DNA from: Ooceraea biroi
Lineage: Eukaryota > Arthropoda > Insecta > Hymenoptera > Formicidae
Length of the DNA stretch: 64,000 bases
Assembly: GCF_003672135.1 (NCBI RefSeq)
Contig: NC_039507.1
Coordinates: 1-64,000 of the forward strand
Reading direction: 5' to 3'
Shown: one piece after another, positions 35,507 to 46,996 of the stretch
Position numbering within the stretch: position 1 is the stretch's first letter
How the letters are laid out: each line of letters opens with the position of its first letter
Notes under the pieces: model-generated
Seen by the model: the letters and a program-made list of their open reading frames with translations, nothing else
Database searches by the model: none
Told to the model about the DNA's origin: nothing
Translations under genes and position numbers: made by a program

Positions 35507-35880
35507 ATCTGTTGCGTTGATTATAGTGGGCCCACTGCGCGACCTCGCCGAGCGAGATCATAACATATATATATTTATTTTGATGCGCACGTGTATATAG
35601 CGTGCCGAGATACAGCGACCGCGACGGCGCGCTCGACAGCGATCGTCGTGTGTCTTTTTTGCCGATTGCGACGCGCTCGTCGCTATGCGAGGCAGATCGA
35701 GTTCGTTCGCTAGCGAGCACGGAAGCCGAGTCTTCCGCTTTATAACAAAGAAGCCGAGTCTTCTACATCAAAACGCGCGAGACCGAGTGCTCTAGTGCGG
35801 TTAAAGAGAAACCGAGACTTCTCCGACTACATTGTACTGTGTACCAAAGAAGCCGAGACTTCTTTTGGTTTATTGACTGC
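35507..35880 (+). repeat. Inter-ORF segment with five near-palindromic GAAGCCGAGTCTTC motifs
   Basis: Between the gag-like and pol-like ORFs of the LINE. The motif GAAGCCGAG(T/A)CTTC or a variant occurs at 35722, 35750, 35779 (GAGACCGAGTGCTC), 35806 and 35849. Each can form a short hairpin. An AT stretch with TATATAT lies upstream near 35560. It could be part of the LINE, for example a translation-control region for ORF2, or a solo LTR or other insert. Confidence 0.6.
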
Positions 35881-35889
35881 AAATAAACT

Positions 35890-38800
35890 ATGGAAATAAG
35901 AGCGTGGATTGACCCTCCATTCTCAACACAACACATCCTTCAGTGGAACTGCCAGAGCGTCCGCAAGAAACTAGCTGAGCTAAGCCTTCGATCTAAGGAC
36001 TACTCCGTTATCCTCCTTGCGGAAACCTGGTGCAGCCCGCAGGACCCTCTCAAAATTAAAGGATTCGACACGGTTAGATGCGATCGTTTTAACCAGCGAG
36101 GAGGAGGGGTTGCAATATTAGTAAGTAATGCGGTTAGGTATACGATTTTAGATATTAAGTATAACTGTGATGATAGATTGGAGGTTTGTGGAATCCAGAT
36201 AATTTTAAATAAGAAGCCTTTGTACATCGTTTCTTTATACAAGCTTCCGGACGTTCGAGTGTCAACGGAGGACTGGTCGAGATTTTTTGACCAGTTTCAA
36301 GGTGAGGCGGACCTTCTAATCGCGGGAGATTTCAACTCGCATTATGTAGCATGGGGCAGCTCTTCATCATGCGCGATAGGTAGGAATTTGCTTGACGCAT
36401 TGGATACGGCAGATTTGTATTGGATCAATAATGGTCAACCCACATATTTTTCTCGTTTTTATACTACGCAATCAATTATTGACCTTACAATTGTCAACCC
36501 CCGCTTGCTATCTGCTTGCACCTGGGAGGTTGGAGAAGACCCTTGGGGTAGCGATCATTTGCCGATCTCTATATCAATCTCTGGTCAGGTTACAGCTACT
36601 AACCGATTTTGTGCATTTTATAGATTGCATAGTGTTAAAACGGACTAGAAGGAGATTTCCAGACTCCTGGAGGAAGCCACCCCGCTATGTTTAGATTTAG
36701 TATACAACGTTGACTTGGATATTCAAACCAAGTATTCCAGTTTTTTCGCTCTGATCTCGGACTGTGTGACTTCGGCTACTCCTTACAGGAATACAAAGAA
36801 AGGTAATAAGCCTCGTAATAACGTAGATCAGAACCATAAAGGGAGGAAATCTACCGCATGGTGGAACCCGGAATGCGAGGAGATGGTTGGCCTTAGAAAG
36901 GCTGCCTTTAGGAAATTCAAATTAGTACCCTCTCATGAGAACTTTATTCATCTTCGTCAAATAGAGGCAAAAACTAAAGTCACGCTACGCAAACATAAAC
37001 GGGAATACTTTCCGAAGTTTTGTGAATCTTTAACCATGCGAACTAACCTCAAGTATCTTTGAGCTAAGATCAAATCGATGAGTAATAATTTTCATCGCCG
37101 GGAAAATTCCAACCGATACAACTCCAATACAATCGACACGATATCTCAGGAGATTGATAAATTATGCCCTTCTTGGACCGCTACAGCCAAACCAGACTTT
37201 AGCGACTGCTCCGCTAGCGGAATTCTAAACCAAGAATTCTCTTGGTCGGAATTCTCGCGGGCCTTACATAATGTTAAAACAAATTCGAGTCCGGGTCCGG
37301 ACGGTCTCGATTATTTTGTGTTTTCTAAATTCAATATCCACCTGCAACGGGGATTCTTACATCTAATCAATGAGATTTACTTAACGGGTAATTTTCCTCG
37401 TGAATAGCACGAGTTCGGCCTCTTTTTTATACCTAAGAAGGAGTCCGGTAAATTTCGTCCTATCTCTCTTGCTCAGTGCTCGCTCAAGCTTACCGAAAGA
37501 ATAATTAATAATAGGCTGCTATGGTGGCTCGAGAAAGAAAAAATCCTTTCATCCAGTCAATTTGGCTTCCGTAACAACAGGTCGTGTATAGATAGCGTTG
37601 CGTTGTTTCACTCTTTTATTCACCATAAGTTTAATGTTAACGAACATGTAGCAGCTCTTTTCCTTGATATTCAGGGTGCTTACGATTACGTTTTATGTGA
37701 CGTCCTTATTCAGAAGCTCAAAGTCTTAGGTTTTCCTAACAATACTTTGAATTTTATTTACATCTTGATTCACTTCAGGACTGTTCACATTAGATTCGAT
37801 TTAGTCGATGAGATTAGACACGTGTTTAAGGGCTTGCCACAAGGTTGTGTGTTGAACCCCCTTCTGTACATGCTTTATGTATTGGATTTAGAAGCATTGG
37901 CGCGTGGGTTAAGCGGTGTGCAAGTTTTGGAGTTTGCGGACGATATTTTCCTGTTTATAAGCCATAGAGTCCCTGATACTGCAGTGCGTATTTTTGAGGA
38001 GCGTGCTAATGTTCTGGTCGAGTGGCTCAATAGCTTGAATTTAATGCTTTCGCATAGTAAAACCATTTTTTGCATGTTCAGTAACTCAAGTTCGATCGTT
38101 AATAGACGTTGGTCCCTTCGTCTAGAATCCAATAGTTTATATAGTCAGCAAAAAGTTAAATTTTTGGGAATTAATTTTCAATCGGATTTTAAATAGAATA
38201 GCCATGTCGAAGCAGTCTCGAGATCATGCATCAAACCCCTGGGTGTTTTAAGCTTTTTAAGGGGGGTATGGTGGGGAGCTGACCCCTCTATCCTCCTTAC
38301 TATCTATAAGGCTTTAGTACGTTCTAGAATAGAGAGTATGGTGCCTTTATTTGGCATCAACTGCCTGCGTATCTTAAAAAGAAAGTGGATAGAATACGGA
38401 ACAAAGCCGTCCGCCTCGCCTTAGGATATAGAAGATCCTGTCCTATTAATGTAATTCTGGGCGAGAGTAAAGAGCCTCCCTTGGAGTTGAGGTCGGAGTT
38501 TCTCGGCAGGAATTTTTTGGCCAAAGTTTTTGGCAATTATGATCATCCCCTACTTCCGGTCCTCTCAAGCTATGCGGACCTCACAGAAACGCCGATCTTT
38601 ATACCGAAGCGCCCTCCTCCTCTATTGGTTTTATTGTATAAAGATATAATCCCAATATCTCACCTTATCGTATCCGATGATAAACCTAGTTATAGCTCTT
38701 TTAAGTTCGAGACGCTGTTACTGGAGCCGGACGTGTCCTTCTCAGAAGGTGAAGATATTAAAAATTGTATACATTCTAGTCAGAAATTTGAAGCTATTTT

Positions 38801-39665
38801 TAATGATGACATTTAACCCACGTGCAGCGTCTCTAGATACTTTACCGATGGCTCCAAGTACGCAGCCGAGTCTTTCGCGGGTTACGGTATCGTTGCTCTG
38901 ACTAATAATGAGTGCAAGACGTACCGTAGAAGATCTAGCAATTATACATCTATTTTCACCCTAGAAGGCATGGCAATCGCTTCCGCTTTGAAACTGGCTC
39001 TCTGTGATCCAAACCCGACTGTATTGTTATTTTCAGACTCGGCTAGTGTCTTGGAGTCGCTGACTAGCAAGAGGAAATGGTGCAAGATGCCTCACATTGT
39101 ACTGGAAATTTTAGAGTTAACTTTTAAACTAAAACAAGCGGGCAAAGTAGTTAAATTTTTCTGGACCCTGGCTCATGTCCGAATACGATACAACGAGTTG
39201 GCTGATCAATTAGCTAAGGACGCTATCAGGAGCGGGATCGATTCGGAGTACTGTCTGCCAGCGTCAGATTTTAAGTCAGTGTGGAAGGAGCGCCTTTTCT
39301 CCTCTTTCATGAAATGGTGTAAACTAATCGGTACCTCTAAGGGTAAGATTTACACGACGACATATTTATCTGAATCGCGGAAGCCATGGTTTTATAAATC
39401 GACATTCGGTAGAGCCAGCATTGTCTCTATTAACAGACTTCGTTCCAACCATACGTCACTGGCCGAGAGTCTTTTTAAAATACAAGTGGTCGACTCTCCA
39501 GTATGTGACTGCGGGGATTATCCCCAGACCGCTAATCGCATTTTCTGGCAGTGCCGAAACCTGGAAGGGGTGAGAGGCGCTCTTATTGACAGTTTATACG
39601 AGAATAATATTTGGGGCCCGTTTTCTATTGATCAGCTTATTCGGGATTGTTATGTCAAATCCCCG
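35890..39665 (+). pseudogene. LINE ORF2: endonuclease, reverse transcriptase, RNase H (degenerate)
   Basis: Endonuclease at 35890-36600: ILQWNCQSVRKK, LLAETWC, LIAGDFNSHYVAWGS, SDHLPIS. Reverse transcriptase at about 37250-38190: SSPGPDGLDYFVFSK, FRPISL, SSSQFGFRNNRSC, LFLDIQGAYDYV, GLPQGC and the catalytic FADD. RNase H at about 38825-39250: YFTDGSKYAAESFAGYG, LEGMAIASALKLAL, LFSDSASVLESL and NELADQLAKDA, keeping the Asp/Glu/Asp/Asp set. A Cys/His-type motif follows (CDCGDYPQTANRIFWQC). Stops at about 36646, 37060, 37405, 38194 and 38814 break the frame. The end is split by the element at 39666-42432 and resumes at 42435-42491 (FAAILKFISDIRSKVRI, stop). Confidence 0.85.
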
Positions 39666-42432
39666 CCCACACAGAAAATAATTTGTATTAGATATCTACT
39701 GGATATTTTTGGTGGATATATGGATATCCATGAATATGTAGGAAACAGCCAGTGGACATGCCTTAAATATCCAAATGTCCGCAATACGAGGTTGCATAAA
39801 TATCCATGGGATATGTAGACCAATATCTATTGAACATCTACATCACTATCCTCGGGATATTTATATATATAATAGATATCTAGTGCATATATATTAATAT
39901 TCAGTGGATTTCTCCGTGAATATTCATTTATGATATCGTTAGTGTAAGACAATAAATGGAACATGACTCTAAAATTGCAAAATAACATAGATATAAATAT
40001 AAATAAACTATCAATAAGAAAATATACATTCAATTGCACATAAATAGTAAAAATTGAACAGATTTTTGATTGCAGAAATACTATATAACAGAAATGTGAT
40101 TATAATGTCACCATGATTTATTAAGAAATATTAAGAAAAGAGTACTGGATCGGTTTTCCGGATGGTTATTTATAAGGTAATAACGCAAATGTTTCTTGTG
40201 AGAACGTCACGCCTGGCCTGGCCATCTATCGGTCGCTTGGTGAATCAGAGGCGGGAATCTCCATGGACCATGGATATAAATAACATCTTATAGATATTTT
40301 TGATAGCTTCGTACAGAGAGGAACCTGAGAACGGCCATGCCCCTGTATTTTGTGTATCGCTATTCGTCGTTGATTCGAGCGCCATCGCATTCACTTTTCT
40401 GTAGATGTGAAACTACGAAGCCACATCCACTTTACTATCGATAAGTAGTTACTCGAATCGGTGTGAATGTGCCAACACATTAACAAACTGCTGAAAAGCG
40501 ACGAAAATGACACATGTTAATAACAATACGCGCATAGAGATGTGTTCACATCTATTAAGATATGTGTATTCGTATAAAAAATACAAAATGCGCAAAAATA
40601 CGCAATTCTAAGAAGAATTGATATAAAATATTATTAGGGTAAGAGGTACACTTTGTTGTATATCAGGGCAGGGGTGGAATCACGTACACTCAACTTATGA
40701 GAACACAATAAGTAACTGTCTTTATTATTGAATAGTGGCTCGGATACTGCACGCAGACTGACTATCTGTCTATCGCGACCATCGCCATGCGACTTCTGGT
40801 CCGCGACTGCCGGGCCCGTTCGCGCTATCGAGCTCGCGCTCGTCCTTTGTTTTTTCAGTTCCGTACCTATAAAATATGCGCAACGTCCTTCCAGGACACA
40901 CTTATTGATAGGGATACAGTTATTGACACATTAACTCTTTTAACTTAAATTTCTCGTCACATGCACGACGCTCGTATGCAAAGTTTATATGCTCGTACAA
41001 AGTACCTTTTCGCCAACAGATTTACTGAGTTATCTTAGATTTCTGTCATTGCGTTTCGAAGCGGCCAGCAAAACCATGCACTGATCTATTCGGAACATCG
41101 CCAGGAGTGGGTCAGTGATTGTTTTTGCTACCGCTTTGAAACGCAATGACAGAAATCCAAGATAACGCAGTAAATTTATTGGTGAAGGAGTACTTTGTAC
41201 GAGCATATGAACGTTTCACACAAGAGCCATGCATGTGTCGAGAAATTTCAATTAAACACATTAATGTGTCAATAACTATATCCGTGTCAGTGATTGTATC
41301 TCTTACCCTATGTTCATTTGGTTTCAATAAAGCGCAATATCTGACAATTTGTGTTCCTCTGTCTTATTACTTATTTCTTACTAGCTCTTTTTGTTGCTAC
41401 TGTTATTGTTTTTATACGAAAGTGTTTTAATGTTATATGTCGTTCCTCAAACGTTGGTTTGAAATATCATTTCACATATGGAATGTATCAAAACTGACGG
41501 ACGAAATACACTCCTTTATAGAAATTTATTATTGATGCGTGTCATTGCCACTCACAACAAATCCTCTTAAAACTCATTAAATAGTTAGTTGCTCGCATGT
41601 ATTTGGTACCAAAATAATCTAGAGGCAACGTACTATCGAAATATATCACTATCCGAATTTGTTGCTAACTCTAACATGTGGAAAAACATTAGCTTATCAC
41701 TTCGAAACGCAATGACAGAAATCTAAGATAACTCAGTAAATCTGTTGGCGAAAAGGTACTTTGTACGAGCATATAAACTTTGCGTACGAGCGTCGTGCAT
41801 GTGACGAGAAATTTAAGTTAAAAGATTTAATGTGTCAATAACTGTATCCCTATCAATAAGTGTACCTCTTACCCTAATAATATTTTATATCAATTCTTCT
41901 TAGAATTGTGTATTTTTGCGTATTTTTGTATTTTTTATACGAATACACATATCTTAATAGATGTGAACACATCTCTATGCGCGTATTGTTATTAACATGT
42001 GTCATTTTCGTCGCTTTTTAGCAGTTTGTTAATGTGTTGGCACATTCGCACCGATTCGAGTAACTACTTATCGACAGTAAAGTGGATGTGGCTTCGTAGT
42101 TCCACATCTACAGAAAAGTGAATGCGATGGCGCTCGAATCAGCGACCGAATAGCGTTACACAAAATACAGGGGCATGGCCGCTCTCAGGTTCCTCTCTGG
42201 TAATAGACATGGATATGTGAATAATATGTAAATATCCACTAGATATCTTCAATAATTACTTGGTGAATATGGATATATAAATAATATATAAATATCCAAG
42301 AGATATCCCCCCCTAGTTATTCTAGAGATATAGATATTTTGTATATCTATTAAATATCTATACGTTATCCATAATAGATATGGACATCAAATAGATATAT
42401 AGATATTTAATGAATATTTTGTTCTGTGTGGG
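39666..42432. mobile_element. 2767-bp TIR element nested in the LINE, CG target duplication
   Basis: Ends are CCCACACAGAA (39666) and TTCTGTGTGGG (to 42432), each followed inward by AT-rich GATATC/GATATT-type repeats. It is flanked on both sides by CG (39664-39665 and 42433-42434). Removing the element and one CG restores the LINE frame exactly, which fixes both borders. No transposase is seen; the interior is mainly the fold-back at 40314-42199. A similar right end (GATATATTTTGCTGTGTGGG) occurs at about 48694-48713. Superfamily unknown; a 2-bp duplication is consistent with some CMC-type elements. Confidence 0.85.
40314..42199. repeat. 1.9-kb fold-back with internal repeated units
   Basis: Arms start CAGAGAGGAACCTGAGA and its complement. 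About 340 bp pair between 40314-40655 and 41872-42199. Further inward a 180-bp unit (AACGCAATGACAGAAATC.. to ..CTCTTACCC) occurs three times: inverted at 40892-41068, and direct at 41128-41310 and 41698-41877. A segment at about 40660-40890, partly GC-rich, is present only in the left arm and looks like an insertion. The structure resembles FB-type fold-back elements. Confidence 0.85.
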
Positions 42433-42735
42433 CGGTCTTTGCGGCGATTCTTAAGTTTATATCGGATATTAGAAGCAAAGTTAGAATATAAGTTTTTCTA
42501 GGGTGTTATTATTGTTACGTAAAATGACAGGAAGTATGAGTATTATATTATGAGCGAGCGAGAGGGTGTAGTCGCGGGCGTTCCTCCATTTATTCTATAT
42601 TTGTGTGTGTGTTTGAGCATCGTCGTTGTATGATCCGTCCCCAAGGGGATCTTTGTAGATAGCGCTCGTACGCAGGGCGGAATAGGCTAATGCCCAGCGC
42701 CATCTTTGTATATACCTGAATAAAATACAAAAGTC

Positions 42736-42842
42736 GGTATATCCGTGTGACTCACACGTAACGATCATATGTAGAGGCTCTACATTAGAAAACTCTAACT
42801 TATCGACCCGACCGTCATGTGTAAGTCACACGGATATACGGA
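42736..42842. repeat. Small inverted repeat at the LINE 3' end
   Basis: CGGTATATCCGTGTGACTCA is mirrored by TAAGTCACACGGATATACGG, about 60 bp apart. It directly follows the presumed LINE poly(A) region and is probably an independent MITE-like sequence. Confidence 0.65.
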
Positions 42843-42919
42843 CAGCATCTCCGCCGGTCGATGTACGATAAGTGTACGACGCGATGTAGTGCAAGAAGTT
42901 GGAATGAGAAAAGATATAT

Positions 42920-43250
42920 TTGCGAGAGAACGAGTGAGTGAGAGCGAGAGAGCAAGTGAATGAGAGAGCGAGAGGGCGAGAGAAAGAGAGAGAGAGAGAG
43001 TGAATGAGAGAGCGAAAGAGCCAGTGATATTATTTATTGTTATCAGACATAATACATAAAATTACACAATAAAAATAAAAATTATTTATTATCGAGAAAA
43101 CTAGAGAGCAAGTGAATGAGAGAGCAAGACAGCGAATGAATGAAAGAGCGACAGAGCGTGAGAACGAGAGGACGAGGGAGGGAGGGAGGGAGTGAGAGAG
43201 CGAGAAGGCGAGAAAACGAGGGAGAGAGAGCGCGAGTGAATGAGAATATA
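42920..43250. repeat. Impure (GA)n / GAGAGCGA-type low-complexity tract
   Basis: Two purine-rich tracts (about 42920-43025 and 43105-43245) of GAGAGCGAGAGAGCAAGTGA type flank an AT-rich spacer. The minus-strand Ser/Leu-rich frames over it are artefacts of the repeat. Confidence 0.85.
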
Positions 43251-43588
43251 TGTAACGTATTGTGCATAATATAGACATATAAGTGATTATGCATTAAGGA
43301 ATTTTAATAAAATTCTGATTGATATTTGATCATGTAATAATTAAATACTTTCACCATTTTTACATACATCTGTTTATGGCATTCATCTCCTCATACAGTA
43401 TAAAAACGAATACTTTACACTACAAAATGTGTTCACACTACAAATGTGAAATCACAACAAAATTACCTTTTTAAAAAAAGGTACAAAAAAAGCGCCAAGT
43501 ATACGCGCCCGAAGTTCTTTCAAAAAAGAACTCTACAAAACTAATTATATCAACAAATTACGCCAACTACAATGGGTATTTATGCAAA

Positions 43589-43835
43589 CCAGAAAATCTA
43601 TTACTTTTTATTATTACTCTTTAGCCGATATTCATTGTTGATTCTTATTTAAGATCATCTTAAGTACATTCATAAGATATTTGAATTGATACGAATAAAT
43701 ATTTTAATATATACATATATAAATATGTCAATACAAATGTGTCTTTTGAAAATACTTGGCGCTGCTAAACCGAATAAAAAATTCTCAACAAATCGAATCA
43801 ATATGTTAATTGCCTTATTCTCTTTCTTCCTCTCT

Positions 43836-43874
<39 letters not shown>

Positions 43875-44242
43875 TATTTCGGCGATTGTGTTATGTAAGT
43901 TAGGTGTGTGTGAGACATTAGAGTTAAGTATAGAATAAGTGTAATTAACTACATTTGTACATATATTTTATGTATTGCGGCAAGTTGTTGTGTAAATTAG
44001 AGTCTAAGCAAATTATTGTAATGTTTAGATTATTTAAATACTAAGAGAATTTTTTATTCGGTTTAGCAGCGCCAAGTATTTTCAAAAAACACATTTGTAT
44101 TGACATATTTATATATGTATATATTAAAATATTTATTCGTATCAATTCAAATATCTTATGAATGTACTTCAGATGGTCTTAAATAAGAATCAACAATGAA
44201 TATCGGCAAAAGAGTAATAATACAAAGTAATAGATTTTCTGG
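43589..44242. mobile_element. Fold-back element, 198-bp arms
   Basis: 43589-43786 and 44045-44242 are near-perfect inverted copies (CCAGAAAATCTATTAC... and GCGCTGCTAAACCGAATAAA). The 258-bp centre contains a (GT)n run at 43838-43868. Part of the arm (GATTCTTATTTAAGATCATC) resembles the MITE at 50711-50858. No coding content. Confidence 0.85.
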
Positions 44243-45097
44243 TTTAATAGGACTGATAATGAAAAATCGAGATAATTCTCGTCTTTTCACTTTATTTATT
44301 AAAAGTAATAAATCTGTTACTAGGCAACAGTCTTACAAATTTCTTTTAATATATTTTTTGTTTAACAATAAGTAATTGTACTACGCGTACTACGTAAGGT
44401 AATTTGTACTACGTAATGAAATAAACATAAGTGTCTATCTATTGCCTTAATTAAGGCCAAGAATCAATCTTATTTTATTTTAAATAATAAAATATCTAAC
44501 AACTCTCTTTAAAAAAATTAAAGTGTGAAGTGTTAAGATTATTAATTATGTAACAAATTAAAAAGTAAAAATTTAACAAAAATAACTTTCTTAGACTTTT
44601 AAAAATAATTTTCTACGCAACAAAAGAAAATTGAGATCAAATGACACGAAATTCCTTTTAGCAACAGTTGCAAGGCACATTAGAATATGTCCTAATGTGC
44701 CCCGTAAATTTCGTACAATACTGCCCCAACTCTAACTTGAAAAAGAAAACGTAATATTCTTATCAACTCTTTTATTATGCCGTTGTATTTCGCTCATTAC
44801 AACGCAAAACATATAATCTTAACCAGAATATACCAATAGGTTCCTTTTGAGCAATAATTTAATCTAAAAATACTTACATTTGCGAGCCAAGATAATTACA
44901 TCAGCCAGCAAAACTTATTAATAGTTTGTAGGTTAGTTTGACGGTTAACAGCGCGGAAGCTCTCATGTGACGTTTACCTCTTGACCGATTGGTAACCGAA
45001 AAATGCGTTCAACGTATGAAACAAAGTGGCAAATTGTTTTTTATTCTAAATGTCCAATACTGCCCCTGTCCTAAACTGCCTCCTTCTCCCCTACTTA

Positions 45098-45264
45098 TTG
45101 ATGATAGGAGGGTGAAAATTAGAATGGTATAATAACTACCCTTCAAACCGCTTAAGAGTACAAATGAAAAACTATGGGTCAAATATTTTTCAAAGATCTA
45201 CATTTGTGCCAAATTTGAAAAAATCGGAGTGTACCACTTGGGTAGGTTTACTTGTTAGACGTTA
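45098..45264 (+). repeat. Interspersed repeat, copy 1 (second copy 49113-49278)
   Basis: Begins ATTGATGATAGG and ends CACTTGGGTAGGTTTACTTG. It matches 49113-49278 in the same orientation over about 165 bp with scattered differences. No coding or structural motif recognised. Confidence 0.8.
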
Positions 45265-45591
45265 CAGCTGGACTAGCATTTTTAATTAAAAACACACGCG
45301 AGTGGCAAAGGATCACGATAGGTTGCATCATTTAGCACAGATTACTTCTTTAGAAGAAAGAGAAAGTTTTCTTTTACTAAAAGCAAGTGTGTTCTATCCT
45401 AGAATATATATGCCCACACAGATGTAGGCTGTAGGTCCGCCACTGTTTCACTATATAGTTGTAATCGTTTTTTCGAGAAACTTCCATTCTCTGTTTCAAT
45501 AACGATGGTAATATGACATACCGTTGAAACTTGGTATCATAATCTTGATTAAAATTTTTAATTAACTTTAATACAAGGAAATAGAAAATAC

Positions 45592-45749
45592 CTCTGATCG
45601 AACTTTCGTCGCCAAAATAAGCTGGGGTATAGCATTTGATAAAAATGTTTGCACGTGGAGGAAAAATTTGCAAAATCTTGAACACTGATATTGTCAAAAT
45701 CCAGAATTATATATATCACTTCGACGGGAAGATTCGTTATTGTTGCCAT
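45592..45749 (-). CDS. FBXO21: F-box exon, likely first exon of the FBXO21-like gene
   Basis: Starts at ATG 45749 and reads MATITNLPVEVIYIILDF, then VQDFANFSSTCKHFYQML and LFWRRKFDQ, a classic F-box (Leu-Pro at the start, conserved Cys and Trp), which binds SKP1. The donor is GTATTT at 45591. It ends in phase 2, which fits the acceptor phase of the exon at 26946, so the two could be joined directly across an 18.6-kb intron. The roughly 80 residues that normally follow the F-box in this family were not found; the frame to 45377 (NFNQDYDTKFQRYVILPS...) is a possible but unproven extension. Confidence 0.6.
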
Positions 45750-46052
45750 TGTAAGAAAAAAAACGATATAAATGAATCTACGATACGTATACGAAATTTA
45801 TGTATTTTGCATTACACTAGCAATTGTACTGGTCTGTAGATTGTCACTTAAATGCATAAAAGCGAATGGAATACCACAGCACAGTGTTGGAAGCGACACT
45901 CTTAAGCCTATTACACAATGCAAAGGAACAGGCAACAGGAACAGGGAATAGCCAATCGCGTTGCTCGATTTGGTCATCCGTACTCAAATCGTGTAACGCG
46001 ATTGGTTATTTCACACGTGCATTGCAAGGATTCTCAGTGACGCATAAAGTGT

Positions 46053-46149
46053 GACCAAGGAAGAGTTGGAAAGTACCACGCATGCTCTGATGTCGACCAA
46101 CGCGCTTTTGAAGATGACTGAACGTGAAAAGGAAGAACAATGCCACTTA
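46053..46149 (+). pseudogene. Fragment of the kinesin-5 gene (exon 8 copy)
   Basis: 97 bp match the inverse complement of 57327-57423, inside exon 8 of the kinesin-5 gene, with five differences, all transitions. The piece starts and stops inside the exon, has no introns or reading context, and lies in the opposite orientation, about 9-11 kb away. It is a dead duplicate, probably moved during repair or transposition. Confidence 0.85.
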
Positions 46150-46314
46150 CAACGTTCGTCTCACCGATGTGGATGAAACTTTACATACTTGTAGTACTTG
46201 ACAAAAGAAGTTTATGGAACAAGCCACTCGATGCGCCTCTCAAGAGTTTTGATTTTCAATAAATTGCAAATTGATGTGTATCTTCTAGTACCTGTGCAGC
46301 GCACCAAGTTTTCA

Positions 46315-46400
46315 GCCGAATGCGTGGCGTAGCAGACAGCGCGCCAGCTTCGCAAGCGCGGGATCGTTGGTTCGAATCTCGCTGTCGGACTCTTTTTTTC
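46315..46400 (+). ncRNA. tRNA-Ala-like SINE/pseudogene, copy 2
   Basis: A box TGGCGTAGCAG (46326-46336, 10 of 11), loop TTCGCAA (anticodon CGC), B box GGTTCGAATCT (46370-46380, 10 of 11) and a T7 terminator at 46394-46400. The sequence is shared with the minus-strand copy at 31698-31789. The promoter elements look usable, but the stems are mismatched. Confidence 0.65.
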
Positions 46401-46996
46401 TATTATTTAATTTGTTTCCTATTATTTAATGTTGTTTTCTATTATTAATAATATTATATTATTGCTATTAGATTTTTTCTATTATTAATAATGTTCCATT
46501 ATGTCTCTTTATATATACAATATGTATGCTAATTTCAATATTTATTACGTGACTTTCTTCGACTCGAGAAGACGGTTCTCGAAAATATTTCAACGACGAG
46601 TAGTCGACGCACTTCTCGAATGTTCTATTCCGGGCGGCCAGTCTATTTCGAGACGGGAACCAGTACCCATACAGCACCGAACGATTGCAGAAACGTTACA
46701 GCAACGTTACAACGTTGCAAATTGCAATGCAACAGTACAAAGACATTGCAGAAATATATATCCGCAAAATACCAGCACGCTTGTAGCAACATGACATTAA
46801 TATTTCGGAAACATTGCACAATTAAAATTTGTAATTAATTAATATTAATAATTCATTTTTTAAAACATTGGAGTCCTCCTATCCTAACGAGATTCGTTCA
46901 AATCTATTCGACCAATGATGTGTGATGACCAGAATCTGAGCTCGGTAATATGCACATGCGGTGGTTGTCTCTTTCGACTATCTAAAGAATATGGTG

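Larger units (their letters stand above)
33440..42735 (+). mobile_element. Non-LTR retrotransposon (I-clade-like LINE), interrupted by a nested element
   Basis: Order: GC-rich 5' region, gag-like ORF1 (34035-35394), inter-ORF segment, ORF2 with AP-endonuclease, reverse transcriptase and RNase H (35890-39665), a nested 2767-bp TIR element, the last ORF2 codons (42435-42491) and a 3' UTR with AATAAA at 42719. An RNase H domain and a Cys/His cluster near the end fit the I clade or close relatives (LOA, R1 with RNase H). The 5' boundary is approximate. ORF2 has several stops, so the copy is dead. It lies in the large FBXO21-like intron, antisense to that gene. Confidence 0.85.

Noticed and set aside
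43838..43868. CRISPR-like or regulatory array
   Set aside because: It is a plain GT microsatellite in a fold-back element; nothing in the window resembles a CRISPR array, and the genome is eukaryotic.
46315..46400. Functional tRNA-Ala gene
   Set aside because: Promoter boxes and a CGC loop are present, but acceptor, anticodon and T stems do not pair in register, and a second dispersed copy exists.
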